A stretch of DNA of 64,000 nucleotides. Origin: Anaeromassilibacillus senegalensis (GTDB lineage: Bacteria; Bacillota; Clostridia; Oscillospirales; Acutalibacteraceae). The notes beneath the pieces are model-generated. The model did not search any database and had not been told where the DNA came from. It saw nothing but the letters and a program-made list of their open reading frames with translations. The DNA lies in NCBI RefSeq assembly GCF_001261775.1, contig NZ_LN868535.1:96403-160402 (forward strand), given 5' to 3'. This document shows positions 40,383 through 49,559 of the stretch, in pieces; position 1 is the first letter of the stretch; each line of letters opens with the position of its first letter. The position numbers were made by a program, and so were the translations under genes.

Positions 40383-41450
40383 TTATGATTTTTCCGGCAG
40401 ATCGTCTTCAAAGATGAACTCCGCCAGCGACTTGGAACACGCTTTGCGGTCCGGCACGAGTACGGACCCCACCGCCACATTGGCGTTGTAATACTCCGTA
40501 TCTCCGGGAACGCGGTGCTGCTGCATCTCATAATTCATATAGGTCAGGGAATTTGCCGCGAGATATAAAATCTCATCCTTGGTCATGTTGGTCTCCACCA
40601 GACCCAAACATTTATAGAGCGCATTGTTAATGGTTCCAATATCCGCCGTCTTAAACTTATCAACCAGGCTGGCGAGCACCTTGCGCTGACGCTCCGTGCG
40701 CTCAAAATCGTCCCCGATGGCGCGGATACGGGAATAGTAGTGCGCCTGCTTGCCGCTGAGGTTAAACGTCCCCGCCTTGAGATTGCGGCGCGAATCGCCG
40801 GAATACTGGTTAACCAGACGGGCCTCCGCCGCGGTGAGTGTGATCTCCACGCCGCCCAAATTGTCAATAATCTCGTTAAACGCGGAATCTTTCACCAATA
40901 CAAAACGGTCGATATCCACGCCGAAATTGGCTTCAATCGTGGAAACCGCCAGTGCTCCGCCCCCGCCGGGGCCATTTTTCGAATATCCAAGCGGATACGC
41001 CGCATTAAGCTTGTTGCTGCTGTATCCGGGGATCGCCACGTACAGATCGCGCATGAAGCTGGTGACCTTCAGCTTTTCGTGGCGCTTGTCCACAGAAACC
41101 AGCATCATGCTGTCGCTGCGGCCCACGTCGTTTGACTGGTAATCGTCCACACCCAGCAGCAAAATATTGGTGATCGCATCGTCGTGGTACAAGCCGCCCA
41201 AGGTGCCGAGCTCCCCAAGAATCGGGTCCTCGCTGGCGGTACTTTCTGTCCCGCTGCTGGTTCCGGAAATTTCCGGCAGGGAAACACTTGGCAGCTCCGA
41301 CGGTTCCTCCAGCGGATGATAGATAATCTGTCCCAGCATCACGTCCACATATACGCAGCCGACGCCGCCGATCAGCATGATCACGCTCAGGACCAGCACG
41401 GCAATGTTCCGGATCAGACGCATTCTTTTTTGTTTGGTCGTTTGGTTCAC
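40383..41450 (-). CDS. LytR-CpsA-Psr (LCP) family ligase
   Basis: 355 residues. Short cytosolic start, membrane helix at about 14-35, Ser/Pro-rich linker to about 85, then the LCP domain: LLLGVDDYQSNDVGRSDSMML, SFMRDLYVAIPG, the GGGGALAVSTIEANFGV stretch and QAHYYSRIRAIGDDFERTERQRKVL with the Arg residues that hold the lipid pyrophosphate. It moves undecaprenyl-linked polymers (teichoic acids, capsule) onto peptidoglycan outside the cell. Confidence 0.93.
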   Translation of the reverse strand: MNQTTKQKRMRLIRNIAVLVLSVIMLIGGVGCVYVDVMLGQIIYHPLEEPSELPSVSLPEISGTSSGTESTASEDPILGELGTLGGLYHDDAITNILLLGVDDYQSNDVGRSDSMMLVSVDKRHEKLKVTSFMRDLYVAIPGYSSNKLNAAYPLGYSKNGPGGGGALAVSTIEANFGVDIDRFVLVKDSAFNEIIDNLGGVEITLTAAEARLVNQYSGDSRRNLKAGTFNLSGKQAHYYSRIRAIGDDFERTERQRKVLASLVDKFKTADIGTINNALYKCLGLVETNMTKDEILYLAANSLTYMNYEMQQHRVPGDTEYYNANVAVGSVLVPDRKACSKSLAEFIFEDDLPEKS

Positions 41451-41876
41451 AGTATCATTCCTTAGATCGCGGCCCGAAGGCCGTTGATAAATTCACGCAT
41501 AACAGGTATAGTATACCGGATTCCGGCGAAAAAACAATTCTCCTGTAAAATTTTATATGCAAAATTACGAGCGATGCTTTTAAGAGGTATTCCTTTCCTA
41601 CGGCGGCTTTCCCGTGGGCAGGCAGCAGGAAGCGTTTACGGCTTTTTTCATCAACAAGCACCTCATTTTTAACAGGACGGCGGCAGAGCGGTCACGCCGC
41701 GGCTTCATTCTGCAAAAAAAAAGCCCCTATATGGCAACACAAATGAAATGGCCGTTTGCTTTCAAATAACGACAAATTTTTATCATATCCGGAAAACCGC
41801 CGGTTTTTTCGCTTATCCTGGTTCTCAAAACGCGTGCAGGGACTGGGCAACCCCAAGCAAATTTGTTTTCCGGTAT
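41451..41876. other. Intergenic, little recognised
   Basis: 426 bp. A GGTATAGTATACC palindrome near 41507-41519 contains the likely -10 of the LCP gene on the minus strand. No gene, no hairpin-chain repeat. A small AACCGCCGGTT dyad lies at about 41793-41803. Confidence 0.5.
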
Positions 41877-42470
41877 TTATGGCCCCACTTCCACCGAGGT
41901 GTCGTCCAGCGTCAGCGCATAGGACGGCAAAAATTCCTCCAGGAAGCAATCCGCCTCCGGCAGGTGCATCTCCTGTACCGCACGGCGCAGGGATAATTCG
42001 GCCTTGCTGAATTCCGTATTTCCCATGCCGCGTTCCTCCGCGCACTTGATCAGCGCGGAGAGCTTATCCGCCGCCTTCACCAGCCGGCGCAGCTCCGCAT
42101 CTTCTTCCCCTTCGCAGAGCAGCGGCGCATAGGAAGACCGCATATCCTGCGGCAGCATGTGCAGCAGCTTGCGCTCCGCCGCCAGTTCTACCTCCCTGTA
42201 CGCGCCGCGGATCTCCGGGTTGTAGTATTTGACCGGTGTGGGCAGGTCGCCCGTCAGGATTTCGGGCGCGTCATGGAACAGCGCCAGCACGGCGGCGCGC
42301 TCCGGGCTGACGTTTCCGCCAAAGCGCGTATTGCGCAAAACGGCGAGCGCGTGGGCAATGACCGCCGTTTCAAAGCTGTGTTCGCACAAGTTTTCCCGCC
42401 GGGTGTTGCGCATCAGGCCCCATCGGTCGATATATTTCATTCTCGATAACATGGCAAAAAAATGTGACAT
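41877..42470 (-). CDS. HD-domain phosphohydrolase, YfbR-like 5'-deoxynucleotidase
   Basis: 197 residues from the ATG at 42470. HD motif: ENLCEHSFETAVIAH, ALFHDAPEILTGDLPTPVKYYN (HD pair and the GDLPTPVK of YfbR), and VKAADKLSALIKC. YfbR removes phosphate from deoxynucleoside monophosphates. A longer frame upstream runs through a probable promoter and is not used. Confidence 0.88.
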   Translation of the reverse strand: MSHFFAMLSRMKYIDRWGLMRNTRRENLCEHSFETAVIAHALAVLRNTRFGGNVSPERAAVLALFHDAPEILTGDLPTPVKYYNPEIRGAYREVELAAERKLLHMLPQDMRSSYAPLLCEGEEDAELRRLVKAADKLSALIKCAEERGMGNTEFSKAELSLRRAVQEMHLPEADCFLEEFLPSYALTLDDTSVEVGP

Positions 42471-42608
42471 CCTCTTTCCCTCTGTCCGCGGCCCGGTGGG
42501 CCCAATCTTTACTTTAGACGATCCAACGTGCCAAAAAGTTACTTCCTCCGGGCGGCTTTTCAAAACCGCAAGTGCTCTGCCGCGCCGGTCCCGTCCGCAT
42601 ATTTTGCT

Positions 42609-42745
42609 TTGTTCCGTCAGTCGAATATGCTATAATGAGCAAAACTTCTGACATTTGTAACAACAGGGGATTCTTTCAGCTGCAAATTTTAAGAATACAA
42701 ATTCCGTTCTGAAAAGGGACGATTGCAGATTGAGTGTGCTATAAT
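42609..42745 (+). promoter_or_regulatory. Two promoter candidates before yfhO
   Basis: TTGTTC (42609-42614), 16 bp, TATAAT (42631-42636), and a second TATAAT at 42740-42745 that lacks a good -35 box. Both point to the operon at 42828. Confidence 0.5.
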
Positions 42746-42827
42746 GATACCATCTTGTGGGTAAAATTTCCACTCTCCCAACAGAAAACGGCGATCCGCC
42801 GCGAAAATAAGAAAGTCAGGTGATTCT

Positions 42828-45308
42828 GTGACGCGACTGCGTTTTTCCAAAAAAGCTTCCGGCTATTATTGGAAAGCCCTGCTCTACGGCATGGGGATTT
42901 CCTTTGTGTTTTTTCTCCCGTTTATCATTTTAGACAACGGGCATTTCCTGTTTTACGGCGACTTTAACGTGCAGCAGGTCCCGTTCTACCAGATGTGCCA
43001 CGACGCAATCCGCAGCGGCAACATCGGCTGGAGCTGGACAACCGATCTGGGCGCCAATTTTATCGGCTCCTATTCCTTTTACCTGCTGGGAAGCCCGTTC
43101 TTCTGGCTGACGCTCCCCTTCCCCAGCGAGGCCGTTCCCTACCTGATGGGGCCGCTGCTGATCCTGAAATTCGGCTGTGCATCGCTTACAGGCTTCATCT
43201 ACTTAAAACGCTATGTCAAAACGCCGGATTACGCCGTGCTGGGCGGCATGCTGTACGCGTTTTCCGGGTTCTCCGTCTATAACATCTTTTTCAACCATTT
43301 TCATGAAGCAATCGTTTTCTTCCCCCTGCTGCTCTGGGCGCTGGACGAGTATATGGCCACAAAACGGCGCGGCGTGTTCGCCCTGATGGTCTTTACCTGC
43401 TGCTTTGTCAATTATTATTTCTTTGTTGGGCAGGTGGCATTCTGCCTGATTTACTTTTTTCTGCGCCTGCTCACCAAGAGCTGGAAAATTTCCCTCCGCG
43501 ATTTTCTGCTTCTGTTCTGCGAGGCGGTCCTCGGCGTACTCTGTTCCTGCGTCCTGCTGATTCCGACGATTCTCTGCGTGATTCAAAATCCCCGCGTGGA
43601 CAATCCGCCCAGCGGCTGGGGCGCGCTGCTCTACGGATGGAACCAGCGCTACGTCCACATTCTGGAATGCTTTTTCTTCCCGCCGGACATCCCCGCACGT
43701 CCCAACTTCACCCCCGACTCCGAGTCAAAGTGGGCCTCCCTGGGCGCTTGGCTGCCGCTGTTCAGCATGACCGGTGTGATCGGCCTGCTGCAAAGCCGCC
43801 GCAAACATTGGGTCAAAACCATGCTGCCCCTGCTGTTCCTGATGGCGTTTGTGCCCATTTTAAACTCCGCGTTCCAGCTCTTTAACTCCAGCTATTACGC
43901 GCGTTGGTTCTATATGCTGACACTGATGATGACGCTGGCCACGCTGACTTCCCTGGAATATGAAAAAACCGACTGGAAACGCGCGATCAAATGGACCGCC
44001 GGCATCACACTGGGCATCGCCCTCCCCATCGGCCTGATGGTCCAGACCAAGACGACGGACGGGGTGGAAAGCTTCAGCATCGGGCTGGAAGCATATCCCT
44101 CCCGTTTTTGGGCGTATGTGGCGATTGCCATGCTCAGCCTGCTGCTGCTTACCATTTTGCTGCGGAACCTGCCCTTCCTCCGTTTGCGCAGGCAGGCTGA
44201 ACTGGCGCGCGGCCGCGTATTTATCCCGCGCGGGCGCTGGAAAAGATGGGTAACGCAGTTTGCCAAAACCTGCATGTGCGGCGTCGCGGTTATCACCGTG
44301 ATTTATTCCCTGTATTTCATCGCACTGGGAAAAACACAGAGCGCCGACAACCACATCCACATGCTGCCCTACTCGCTCAACAGCGGCAAAGACTTGCAAT
44401 TGGAGGGCATGGAAAACAGCCGTATCGACGTTTACGACGGCATGGACAACCAGGCGATGTTTTTCCAGCTTCCCACCATCCAGGCCTTTCACAGCATCGT
44501 GCCCGGCTCCCTGATGGAATTTTACCCCACCATCGGCGTGCAGCGCGACGTCGCCTCCCGGCCAGACGTCAAATATTACGGCCTGCGCAGCTTTACCTCG
44601 TGCCGCTGGCTATTGGATCCTGTCAAAACCGGCAAATCCTTTGAAGAGGATGAGGAAACCAAAATGCCCGGCTGGAGTTTTGTCGATACCCGCAATGGCT
44701 TTGACATCTGGGAAAATACGTACTATATTCCGATGGGCTTCTGTTACGACAGCTATATCACCAGAGAGGAATATGAAAACACGCCGCAGGACGACAGGCA
44801 TCTGCTCCTGCTCAAAACCATGGTGTTGGACGATGAGCAGGCACTGCGCTACGGCGATATCCTCAACCACTTTGAAGACGCCAAGGGCGTCACCTATACA
44901 AAGTCCGGCTACTATGCCGACTGCCTGGCGCGCCGGAGCATGTCCTGCTCCTCTTTTACGCGCGACAACCAGGGCTTTACCGCCACCATTACGGCGGACA
45001 AGGACCGTCTGGTCTTTTTCAGCGTGCCGTACGAGGGCGGCTGGAGCGCACAGGTCAACGGACAGTCCGCGCAGATTGAACAGGTCAACATCGGCTTTGT
45101 GGCGGTGCGCGTCCCCGCGGGCGAAAGCACCATCCGCTTTACTTATGAAACGCCGGGGCTGAAGCTCGGCGCGCTCGTCAGCCTGGGCGGCTTCCTGCTG
45201 CTGGGCTTTTACTGGTTCTTCACCCGCCGCTGCGACCCGGAAACTCCGGCCCGCCGCCGGCTGTTCCGCGTCAAGGGCGGCCTGAGCAGAAAGGAGCATG
45301 TGGAATGA
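42828..45308 (+). CDS. yfhO: YfhO-family membrane protein (GT-C-like)
   Basis: 826 residues, about twelve membrane helices in the first 530 residues and a large extracellular C-terminal region, then one final helix near 800. N-terminal loop contains GDFNVQQVPFYQMCHDAIRSG with the Asp typical of GT-C enzymes. In Bacillus and Staphylococcus YfhO works with CsbB to add GlcNAc to lipoteichoic acid on the outer face. GTG start after AGGTG. First gene of a three-gene operon with 45305 and 45485. Confidence 0.9.
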   Translation: MTRLRFSKKASGYYWKALLYGMGISFVFFLPFIILDNGHFLFYGDFNVQQVPFYQMCHDAIRSGNIGWSWTTDLGANFIGSYSFYLLGSPFFWLTLPFPSEAVPYLMGPLLILKFGCASLTGFIYLKRYVKTPDYAVLGGMLYAFSGFSVYNIFFNHFHEAIVFFPLLLWALDEYMATKRRGVFALMVFTCCFVNYYFFVGQVAFCLIYFFLRLLTKSWKISLRDFLLLFCEAVLGVLCSCVLLIPTILCVIQNPRVDNPPSGWGALLYGWNQRYVHILECFFFPPDIPARPNFTPDSESKWASLGAWLPLFSMTGVIGLLQSRRKHWVKTMLPLLFLMAFVPILNSAFQLFNSSYYARWFYMLTLMMTLATLTSLEYEKTDWKRAIKWTAGITLGIALPIGLMVQTKTTDGVESFSIGLEAYPSRFWAYVAIAMLSLLLLTILLRNLPFLRLRRQAELARGRVFIPRGRWKRWVTQFAKTCMCGVAVITVIYSLYFIALGKTQSADNHIHMLPYSLNSGKDLQLEGMENSRIDVYDGMDNQAMFFQLPTIQAFHSIVPGSLMEFYPTIGVQRDVASRPDVKYYGLRSFTSCRWLLDPVKTGKSFEEDEETKMPGWSFVDTRNGFDIWENTYYIPMGFCYDSYITREEYENTPQDDRHLLLLKTMVLDDEQALRYGDILNHFEDAKGVTYTKSGYYADCLARRSMSCSSFTRDNQGFTATITADKDRLVFFSVPYEGGWSAQVNGQSAQIEQVNIGFVAVRVPAGESTIRFTYETPGLKLGALVSLGGFLLLGFYWFFTRRCDPETPARRRLFRVKGGLSRKEHVE

Positions 45309-45466
45309 ATCAGATTCGGCTGCAATTGCTGGGTATCGCCGCAATTTTATTCGGCATCGCGCTGATCCTCGCTTCCAGCAGCTCCGTGGTGATCGGCGTG
45401 ATCCTCGCCATTTTTGGATTTTTCTTTACCCTGGCCGGCGCATCCGGCAAAAAAGACGATAAATAG
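45305..45466 (+). CDS. Small membrane protein between yfhO and csbB
   Basis: 53 residues, MNQIRLQLLGIAAILFG..., two hydrophobic stretches (about 7-23 and 27-45) and a KKDDK end. The start overlaps the yfhO stop (ATGA), and csbB begins 18 bp later, so it belongs to the operon. Position suggests a partner in the glycosylation complex, possibly in place of the GtrA-type flippase, but at 53 residues it is far smaller than GtrA (about 130). Role inferred only. Confidence 0.65.
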   Translation: MNQIRLQLLGIAAILFGIALILASSSSVVIGVILAIFGFFFTLAGASGKKDDK

Positions 45467-45484
45467 GAAGGGAGGCGTCGCCGG

Positions 45485-46468
45485 ATGCCGACGGTATACC
45501 TGGTGATCCCATGTTATAACGAAGAAGAGGTCCTTCCGGAAACAGTGAAGCGCCTGACAAAAAAATTGCAGACCATGCAGGCCGCCGGCCTGGCGGACGA
45601 GGCCAGCCGCATGCTCCTGGTGGACGACGGCAGCAAAGACCGCACCTGGGCGCTGATTGAACAGTTCAGCAAAGAGAACGCCCGTGTTGCGGGCCTGAAG
45701 CTGGCACACAACCGCGGCCACCAAAACGCCCTGCTGGCAGGCCTGATGGAGGCGCGCCAGCACGCCGACTGCGCCATCAGTCTGGACGCGGACCTGCAGG
45801 ATGACGTTGAAGTGTTGGATGAATTTGTAACAAAATATCAGGAAGGCTGCGACGTGGTATACGGCGTACGAAAAAAGCGTGAAACCGACACCGCGTTTAA
45901 GAGAAGCACGGCCCAGGGGTTTTATAAAGTCATGCGGATTCTGGGCGTGGAGGTCGTCTACAACCATGCGGACTATCGTCTGATGAGCCGCCGGGCGCTG
46001 GATGCGCTCTCCGAGTACCGCGAAGTCAATCTGTTTCTGCGCGGCATTGTGCCGCTGATCGGCTTCCGCAGCGACTACGTCTACTACGACCGGCACGAGC
46101 GCTTCGCCGGCGAATCCAAATACCCTTTAAAGAAGATGATCTCCTTTGCACTGGACGGTATTACCTCGTTCAGCGTCAAGCCGTTGAAAATCATTTCCCG
46201 GCTGGGCATCATCGTCTCCGTACTGAGTGTCTTCGGGCTGATTTACGCGCTGATCTCCTATTTTACCGGCAACGCCGTGGCGGGCTGGACCGCAACCGTC
46301 TCTTCCATTTGGCTGCTTGGCGGCATCCAGCTGCTCTGCATCGGTGTGGTGGGCGGATATATCGGCAAAATTTACAGCGAAGTCAAAGCCCGTCCGCGCT
46401 ATTGCATTGAGGAAAAAGCGGGCGATTTGCGTGGGATAAGCAGCCAAAACGACCTCTGTGAAAAATAA
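45485..46468 (+). CDS. csbB: GT2 polyprenyl-phosphate glycosyltransferase (CsbB/GtrB-like)
   Basis: 327 residues. GT-A domain: VIPCYNEEEVLPETVKRL, LLVDDGSKDRTW, AHNRGHQNALLAG and DLQDD (SLDADLQDDVE) with metal-binding Asp residues; ADYRLMSRRALDAL is typical of the bactoprenol group. Two C-terminal membrane helices (about 233-256, 270-295). Loads a sugar onto undecaprenyl phosphate inside; YfhO then uses it outside. GGGAGG ribosome site. Confidence 0.92.
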   Translation: MPTVYLVIPCYNEEEVLPETVKRLTKKLQTMQAAGLADEASRMLLVDDGSKDRTWALIEQFSKENARVAGLKLAHNRGHQNALLAGLMEARQHADCAISLDADLQDDVEVLDEFVTKYQEGCDVVYGVRKKRETDTAFKRSTAQGFYKVMRILGVEVVYNHADYRLMSRRALDALSEYREVNLFLRGIVPLIGFRSDYVYYDRHERFAGESKYPLKKMISFALDGITSFSVKPLKIISRLGIIVSVLSVFGLIYALISYFTGNAVAGWTATVSSIWLLGGIQLLCIGVVGGYIGKIYSEVKARPRYCIEEKAGDLRGISSQNDLCEK

Positions 46469-46488
46469 TGACGGCGCAGTCTTTTCCC

Positions 46489-46517
46489 TTGAGAACACTG
46501 TGGAAACATGCTATACT
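46489..46517 (+). promoter_or_regulatory. Promoter of 46544
   Basis: TTGAGA (46489-46494), 17 bp, TATACT (46512-46517); gives the coiled-coil gene its own transcript after csbB. Confidence 0.65.
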
Positions 46518-46543
46518 GGTTGCATTGGGAAGGGGTTGGGAGC

Positions 46544-47008
46544 ATGCTGGATCAAAACGATTTGCTGGCAATCGCACAATTGATGGATCAAAAGCTGACA
46601 GAGCAGGAGACGCGTATTATTGGTCAGGTGGATCAAAAGCTGGTGGAACAGGAAAAACATATGATGGGCCGGATGGACCAAAAGTTCTCAGAGATAAACC
46701 GGCAGTTTGAGGCAATTGATCAGAGATTTTCTGAGATAGAGAAACAATTCTCCAAAATCGATCAGAGATTTTCTGAGATTGACCAGAAATTCATTGTGCA
46801 GGAAAAGCGCATTATCAATCAGGTCAACGCCATCATCGAAACCACCGTTGTTCCCGACATCAAAAAAATCGCGGAAGGGCACCACGACATTTTGCAGCGC
46901 CTGCCGAACGTTGAGGAACAAGCGGAATTGAAAAGCCGCGTCAAGGTATTGGAGCGCGTCACGATGGAAATGCGCGAGGATATCGACGCTTTGAAAAAGG
47001 CCAACTGA
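46544..47008 (+). CDS. Coiled-coil protein with tandem heptad units
   Basis: 154 residues from the ATG at 46544 behind GGGAG. Repeating units such as DQKLTEQETRIIGQV, DQKLVEQEKHMMGRM, DQKFSEINRQFEAI, DQRFSEIEKQFSKI and DQRFSEIDQKFIV (each about 14 residues) form a long coiled coil, and a final helix ends near 150. No membrane part. Similar DQRF/DxRF repeat proteins occur next to phage or mobile genes; role unknown. A terminator follows. Confidence 0.7.
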   Translation: MLDQNDLLAIAQLMDQKLTEQETRIIGQVDQKLVEQEKHMMGRMDQKFSEINRQFEAIDQRFSEIEKQFSKIDQRFSEIDQKFIVQEKRIINQVNAIIETTVVPDIKKIAEGHHDILQRLPNVEEQAELKSRVKVLERVTMEMREDIDALKKAN

Positions 47009-47026
47009 ACACAACCTGATAGATCC

Positions 47027-47072
47027 AAAGGAGCCCCTTTGCAGGTTTACCTTGCAAAGGGGCTCCTTTTCT
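47027..47072 (+). terminator. Rho-independent terminator
   Basis: AAAGGAGCCCCTTTGCA and TGCAAAGGGGCTCCTTTT with a 9-nt loop. Confidence 0.85.
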
Positions 47073-47145
47073 ATGTAAGAAGACAGCTTTGAAAAATACA
47101 TTTTCCTCTTTTTAAAAGCAGAGGCAGCCAGAGTCAAATATGGAT

Positions 47146-47928
47146 TTAACCGCCCAAAAAGACCTGCGCCTGATAATTCCACTGTAAAATACCTGATACG
47201 ACAATTTGCTGTATGGTAAACTTTGGCTGTATATGATATACCTCATTTGCGATCCGCAGCAATTCACGCAACTTATCCGCCCTGTTTTCCTCGGTACAAT
47301 TCGCACACAAATAATTTCCTTCGGGCAGTGTCTTTAAGCCATCTATTTCTTCATAGTGAATACAAACGGCAAATAATCTTGATACTCCATTTTCTGTATA
47401 GATTCCTGCTAAATCTTCAAATATAAACTGCTCTTTTTGCTCGGGTGCAATCCTGTCGTAAAAATGGCTCAAATAATTCCACAGATTATCAAGCGTTGGG
47501 GTTTCCAGTTTATCGGAAAGAAGCAGAACACGTTTGCGAAACGGTTTGATGTCCATATCTTTCGCATGGTGCTGTCCCCGCAGATGGTTCTCATAACCTG
47601 TTCTTGCTAACTGTATTTTTGCCTTGCTGTATTCCAGCAAGGCTATTTTTTCATCCGCCTTCTTTTCCGCTTCCGTTAAAAAATCAATAATTTTCTGGAG
47701 ATCGTCAAATTCCAAAATCTCTTTTATTTTCTTTAATGGTAAATCCATCTGCTGTAAGGCACGAACGGTATTGATTCGTATAAGATCCTGTTCTGTATAA
47801 TAGCGATAGTTTGTGAGGGGATCTTTTACGCTGGGTTTTATCAATCCGACACGGTCATAATGCCGCAGCGTTTCACTGGTAACATGGACCGCTTTTGCCG
47901 CTTCCCCCACAGAAAAATATTTTTTCAT
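47146..47928 (-). CDS. MerR-family transcriptional regulator
   Basis: 260 residues from the ATG at 47928 behind GAGGAG. Winged-helix HTH at about 4-70: FSVGEAAKAVHVTSETLRHYDRVGLIKP, then a coiled-coil (LTEAEKKADEKIALLEYSKAKIQ) and a long ligand-binding part of GyrI-like style (VSRLFAVCIHYEEIDGLKTLPEGNYLC). It probably senses a drug or peptide and turns on the divergent ABC transporter at 48042. Confidence 0.9.
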   Translation of the reverse strand: MKKYFSVGEAAKAVHVTSETLRHYDRVGLIKPSVKDPLTNYRYYTEQDLIRINTVRALQQMDLPLKKIKEILEFDDLQKIIDFLTEAEKKADEKIALLEYSKAKIQLARTGYENHLRGQHHAKDMDIKPFRKRVLLLSDKLETPTLDNLWNYLSHFYDRIAPEQKEQFIFEDLAGIYTENGVSRLFAVCIHYEEIDGLKTLPEGNYLCANCTEENRADKLRELLRIANEVYHIQPKFTIQQIVVSGILQWNYQAQVFLGG

Positions 47929-47943
47929 TTCTGTTTTCTCCTC

Positions 47944-47974
47944 TTGACATTTGTGTTGCACAAAGGTTTATGAT
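47944..47974 (+). promoter_or_regulatory. MerR-type promoter with 19-bp spacer
   Basis: TTGACA (47944-47949) and TATGAT (47969-47974) are separated by 19 bp; the spacer holds the perfect dyad TTTGTG TTG CACAAA (47950-47964). A too-long spacer with a central dyad is the hallmark of MerR activation by DNA untwisting. Confidence 0.85.
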
Positions 47975-48041
47975 GATCGTACCATGAAAACCCGCCAAAA
48001 TCAAGTTTCCTTTCGGAAACCAGTTAGGAGGAATAAAGCAA

Positions 48042-48893
48042 ATGATAAAACTAACAAATGTTACAAAACGGTACCGTAATGTCTCTGTGTTAAAGAACGT
48101 TACATTAAACATTGATGAACCGGGAATTTATTGTCTGCTTGGCAGAAACGGAGCAGGAAAAACAACGCTTCTGAAGTCCATCGCCGGTTACCAAAACATT
48201 ACCGAAGGACAAATTCAAGTGGACGGAAAAGAGATCACTCCTTCCACATTGGATACGGGGATCAGTTATATCGAAAACTTCGCGAAGCATTTTAACCTTC
48301 CCGTACGAAAGCTGCTACAGATCGCGTCGGAGGTAAATCCAAACTATGATGACGAATTTGCTTCTGAAATGATGGAACGTTTTGAACTGGATGGAAAAAA
48401 GAAGTTTCATCATCTTTCCCTTGGAATGAAAACCATGGTTTCTTCGATCATCTGTCTTGCAAGCAATAAAAGCGTCATCCTGCTGGATGAGCCCGTTCTC
48501 GGCTTTGATGCCATTATGCGCGTGGAGTTCTATGAAATGCTGACAGAAAGCTTTCAGAAACATCCAAGAATCATTATTGTTTCCACACACATTATTGAAG
48601 AAATAGCAAAGACCATTCAAAAGCTGATCATCATCGATAAGGGCTGCATTCGCTTTTTCGACACACTGCGGGCAGTCGAAACAAAAGCGTTCCGTGTAAG
48701 CGGGCTGAAAAAAGACGTTGACGCCGCAACAGAAAATCTGAATATCATCAGACAGGACACGGTTGGCGGCCTTGTAACAAGCTATCTGTTTGACATCCCA
48801 CCGATAAAAACAGCTTCTTTGGAAATCCATCCAATGTCATTACAGGATTTCTTTATTCAAATGGTTGGACATACGGGAGGTGCAAAGCAATGA
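48042..48893 (+). CDS. ABC transporter ATP-binding protein
   Basis: 283 residues. Walker A GRNGAGKTT near 35-43, signature LSLGMKTMVSS (LSxGM form) near 126-136, Walker B SVILLDEP, and the H-loop STHIIEE. The Q-loop region is degenerate (SYIENF). Last 4 bp overlap the permease gene. First gene of the MerR-controlled operon; likely exports a drug or peptide, or acts as an ATPase of a YtrB-like system. Confidence 0.9.
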   Translation: MIKLTNVTKRYRNVSVLKNVTLNIDEPGIYCLLGRNGAGKTTLLKSIAGYQNITEGQIQVDGKEITPSTLDTGISYIENFAKHFNLPVRKLLQIASEVNPNYDDEFASEMMERFELDGKKKFHHLSLGMKTMVSSIICLASNKSVILLDEPVLGFDAIMRVEFYEMLTESFQKHPRIIIVSTHIIEEIAKTIQKLIIIDKGCIRFFDTLRAVETKAFRVSGLKKDVDAATENLNIIRQDTVGGLVTSYLFDIPPIKTASLEIHPMSLQDFFIQMVGHTGGAKQ

Positions 48894-49543
48894 CAGCCAT
48901 TTTTGCAGTGATCAAACGGCTTTTCGCAAGCAATAAAATCAGTTTTATTCTGACCACTGTTGTGGTGCTTTGCGCCACCACAGCGGGGGATTCCCAAATT
49001 GCTTTGAGCAACGGGAATTATACGTGGCTGCTTGCCATTTTGACGCCGTTCTTTTTTGTATTCTATGATTATATAAAACTGATACATTTGGGAACCAGTA
49101 AAAAAGATTACTTTCTGGGAAGCCTTGTCGGTTACGGATTGACGGCGCTGATCGTTTCGCTTGTCAACACCTGCATTCTTGTCCTGATTGATCCGCTCAA
49201 TCAGACCCAGACAGTACTCAATCTGATGGATCTGTGCGGTTGGACCGATAATAGTATGTTTACTGCTTTTCTGCAACAAACTGTATTCCTGCTGCTCACG
49301 ATGATTTTTCTCCATGTACTGCTATCCATGCAGCCTTATTGGTACGGTTGGCTGTCAGATGGCGTATTAGCGGCAATTATCTGCATTTTTATACCGGTTG
49401 CACCTCTCAGACATATTCTGGCAGGTTTTTTCAAACTCATTATGTTTAACAGCACCGCGCAGCTACAGATTGCTGTTTGTCTATCGCTCTGTGCTCTGCT
49501 GTCCCTGGCAGGCCTTGCGGTTCTGAAAAAGAAAAGTCTTTAA
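48890..49543 (+). CDS. ABC transporter permease
   Basis: 217 residues with six hydrophobic segments (about 18-35, 45-61, 78-97, 120-145, 150-172, 185-210). ATGA overlap with the ATPase. Lower GC than the core genes. No family signature beyond the ABC-2-like layout. Confidence 0.8.
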   Translation: MTAIFAVIKRLFASNKISFILTTVVVLCATTAGDSQIALSNGNYTWLLAILTPFFFVFYDYIKLIHLGTSKKDYFLGSLVGYGLTALIVSLVNTCILVLIDPLNQTQTVLNLMDLCGWTDNSMFTAFLQQTVFLLLTMIFLHVLLSMQPYWYGWLSDGVLAAIICIFIPVAPLRHILAGFFKLIMFNSTAQLQIAVCLSLCALLSLAGLAVLKKKSL

Positions 49544-49559
49544 GTTTGGAGAACATTTT

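Noticed and set aside
41692..42045. A minus-strand frame between the LCP and HD genes
   Set aside because: It overlaps the HD gene in another frame and lacks a ribosome site.
45305..45466. Calling the 53-residue protein GtrA
   Set aside because: GtrA has four helices and about 130 residues; only two short helices are present here.
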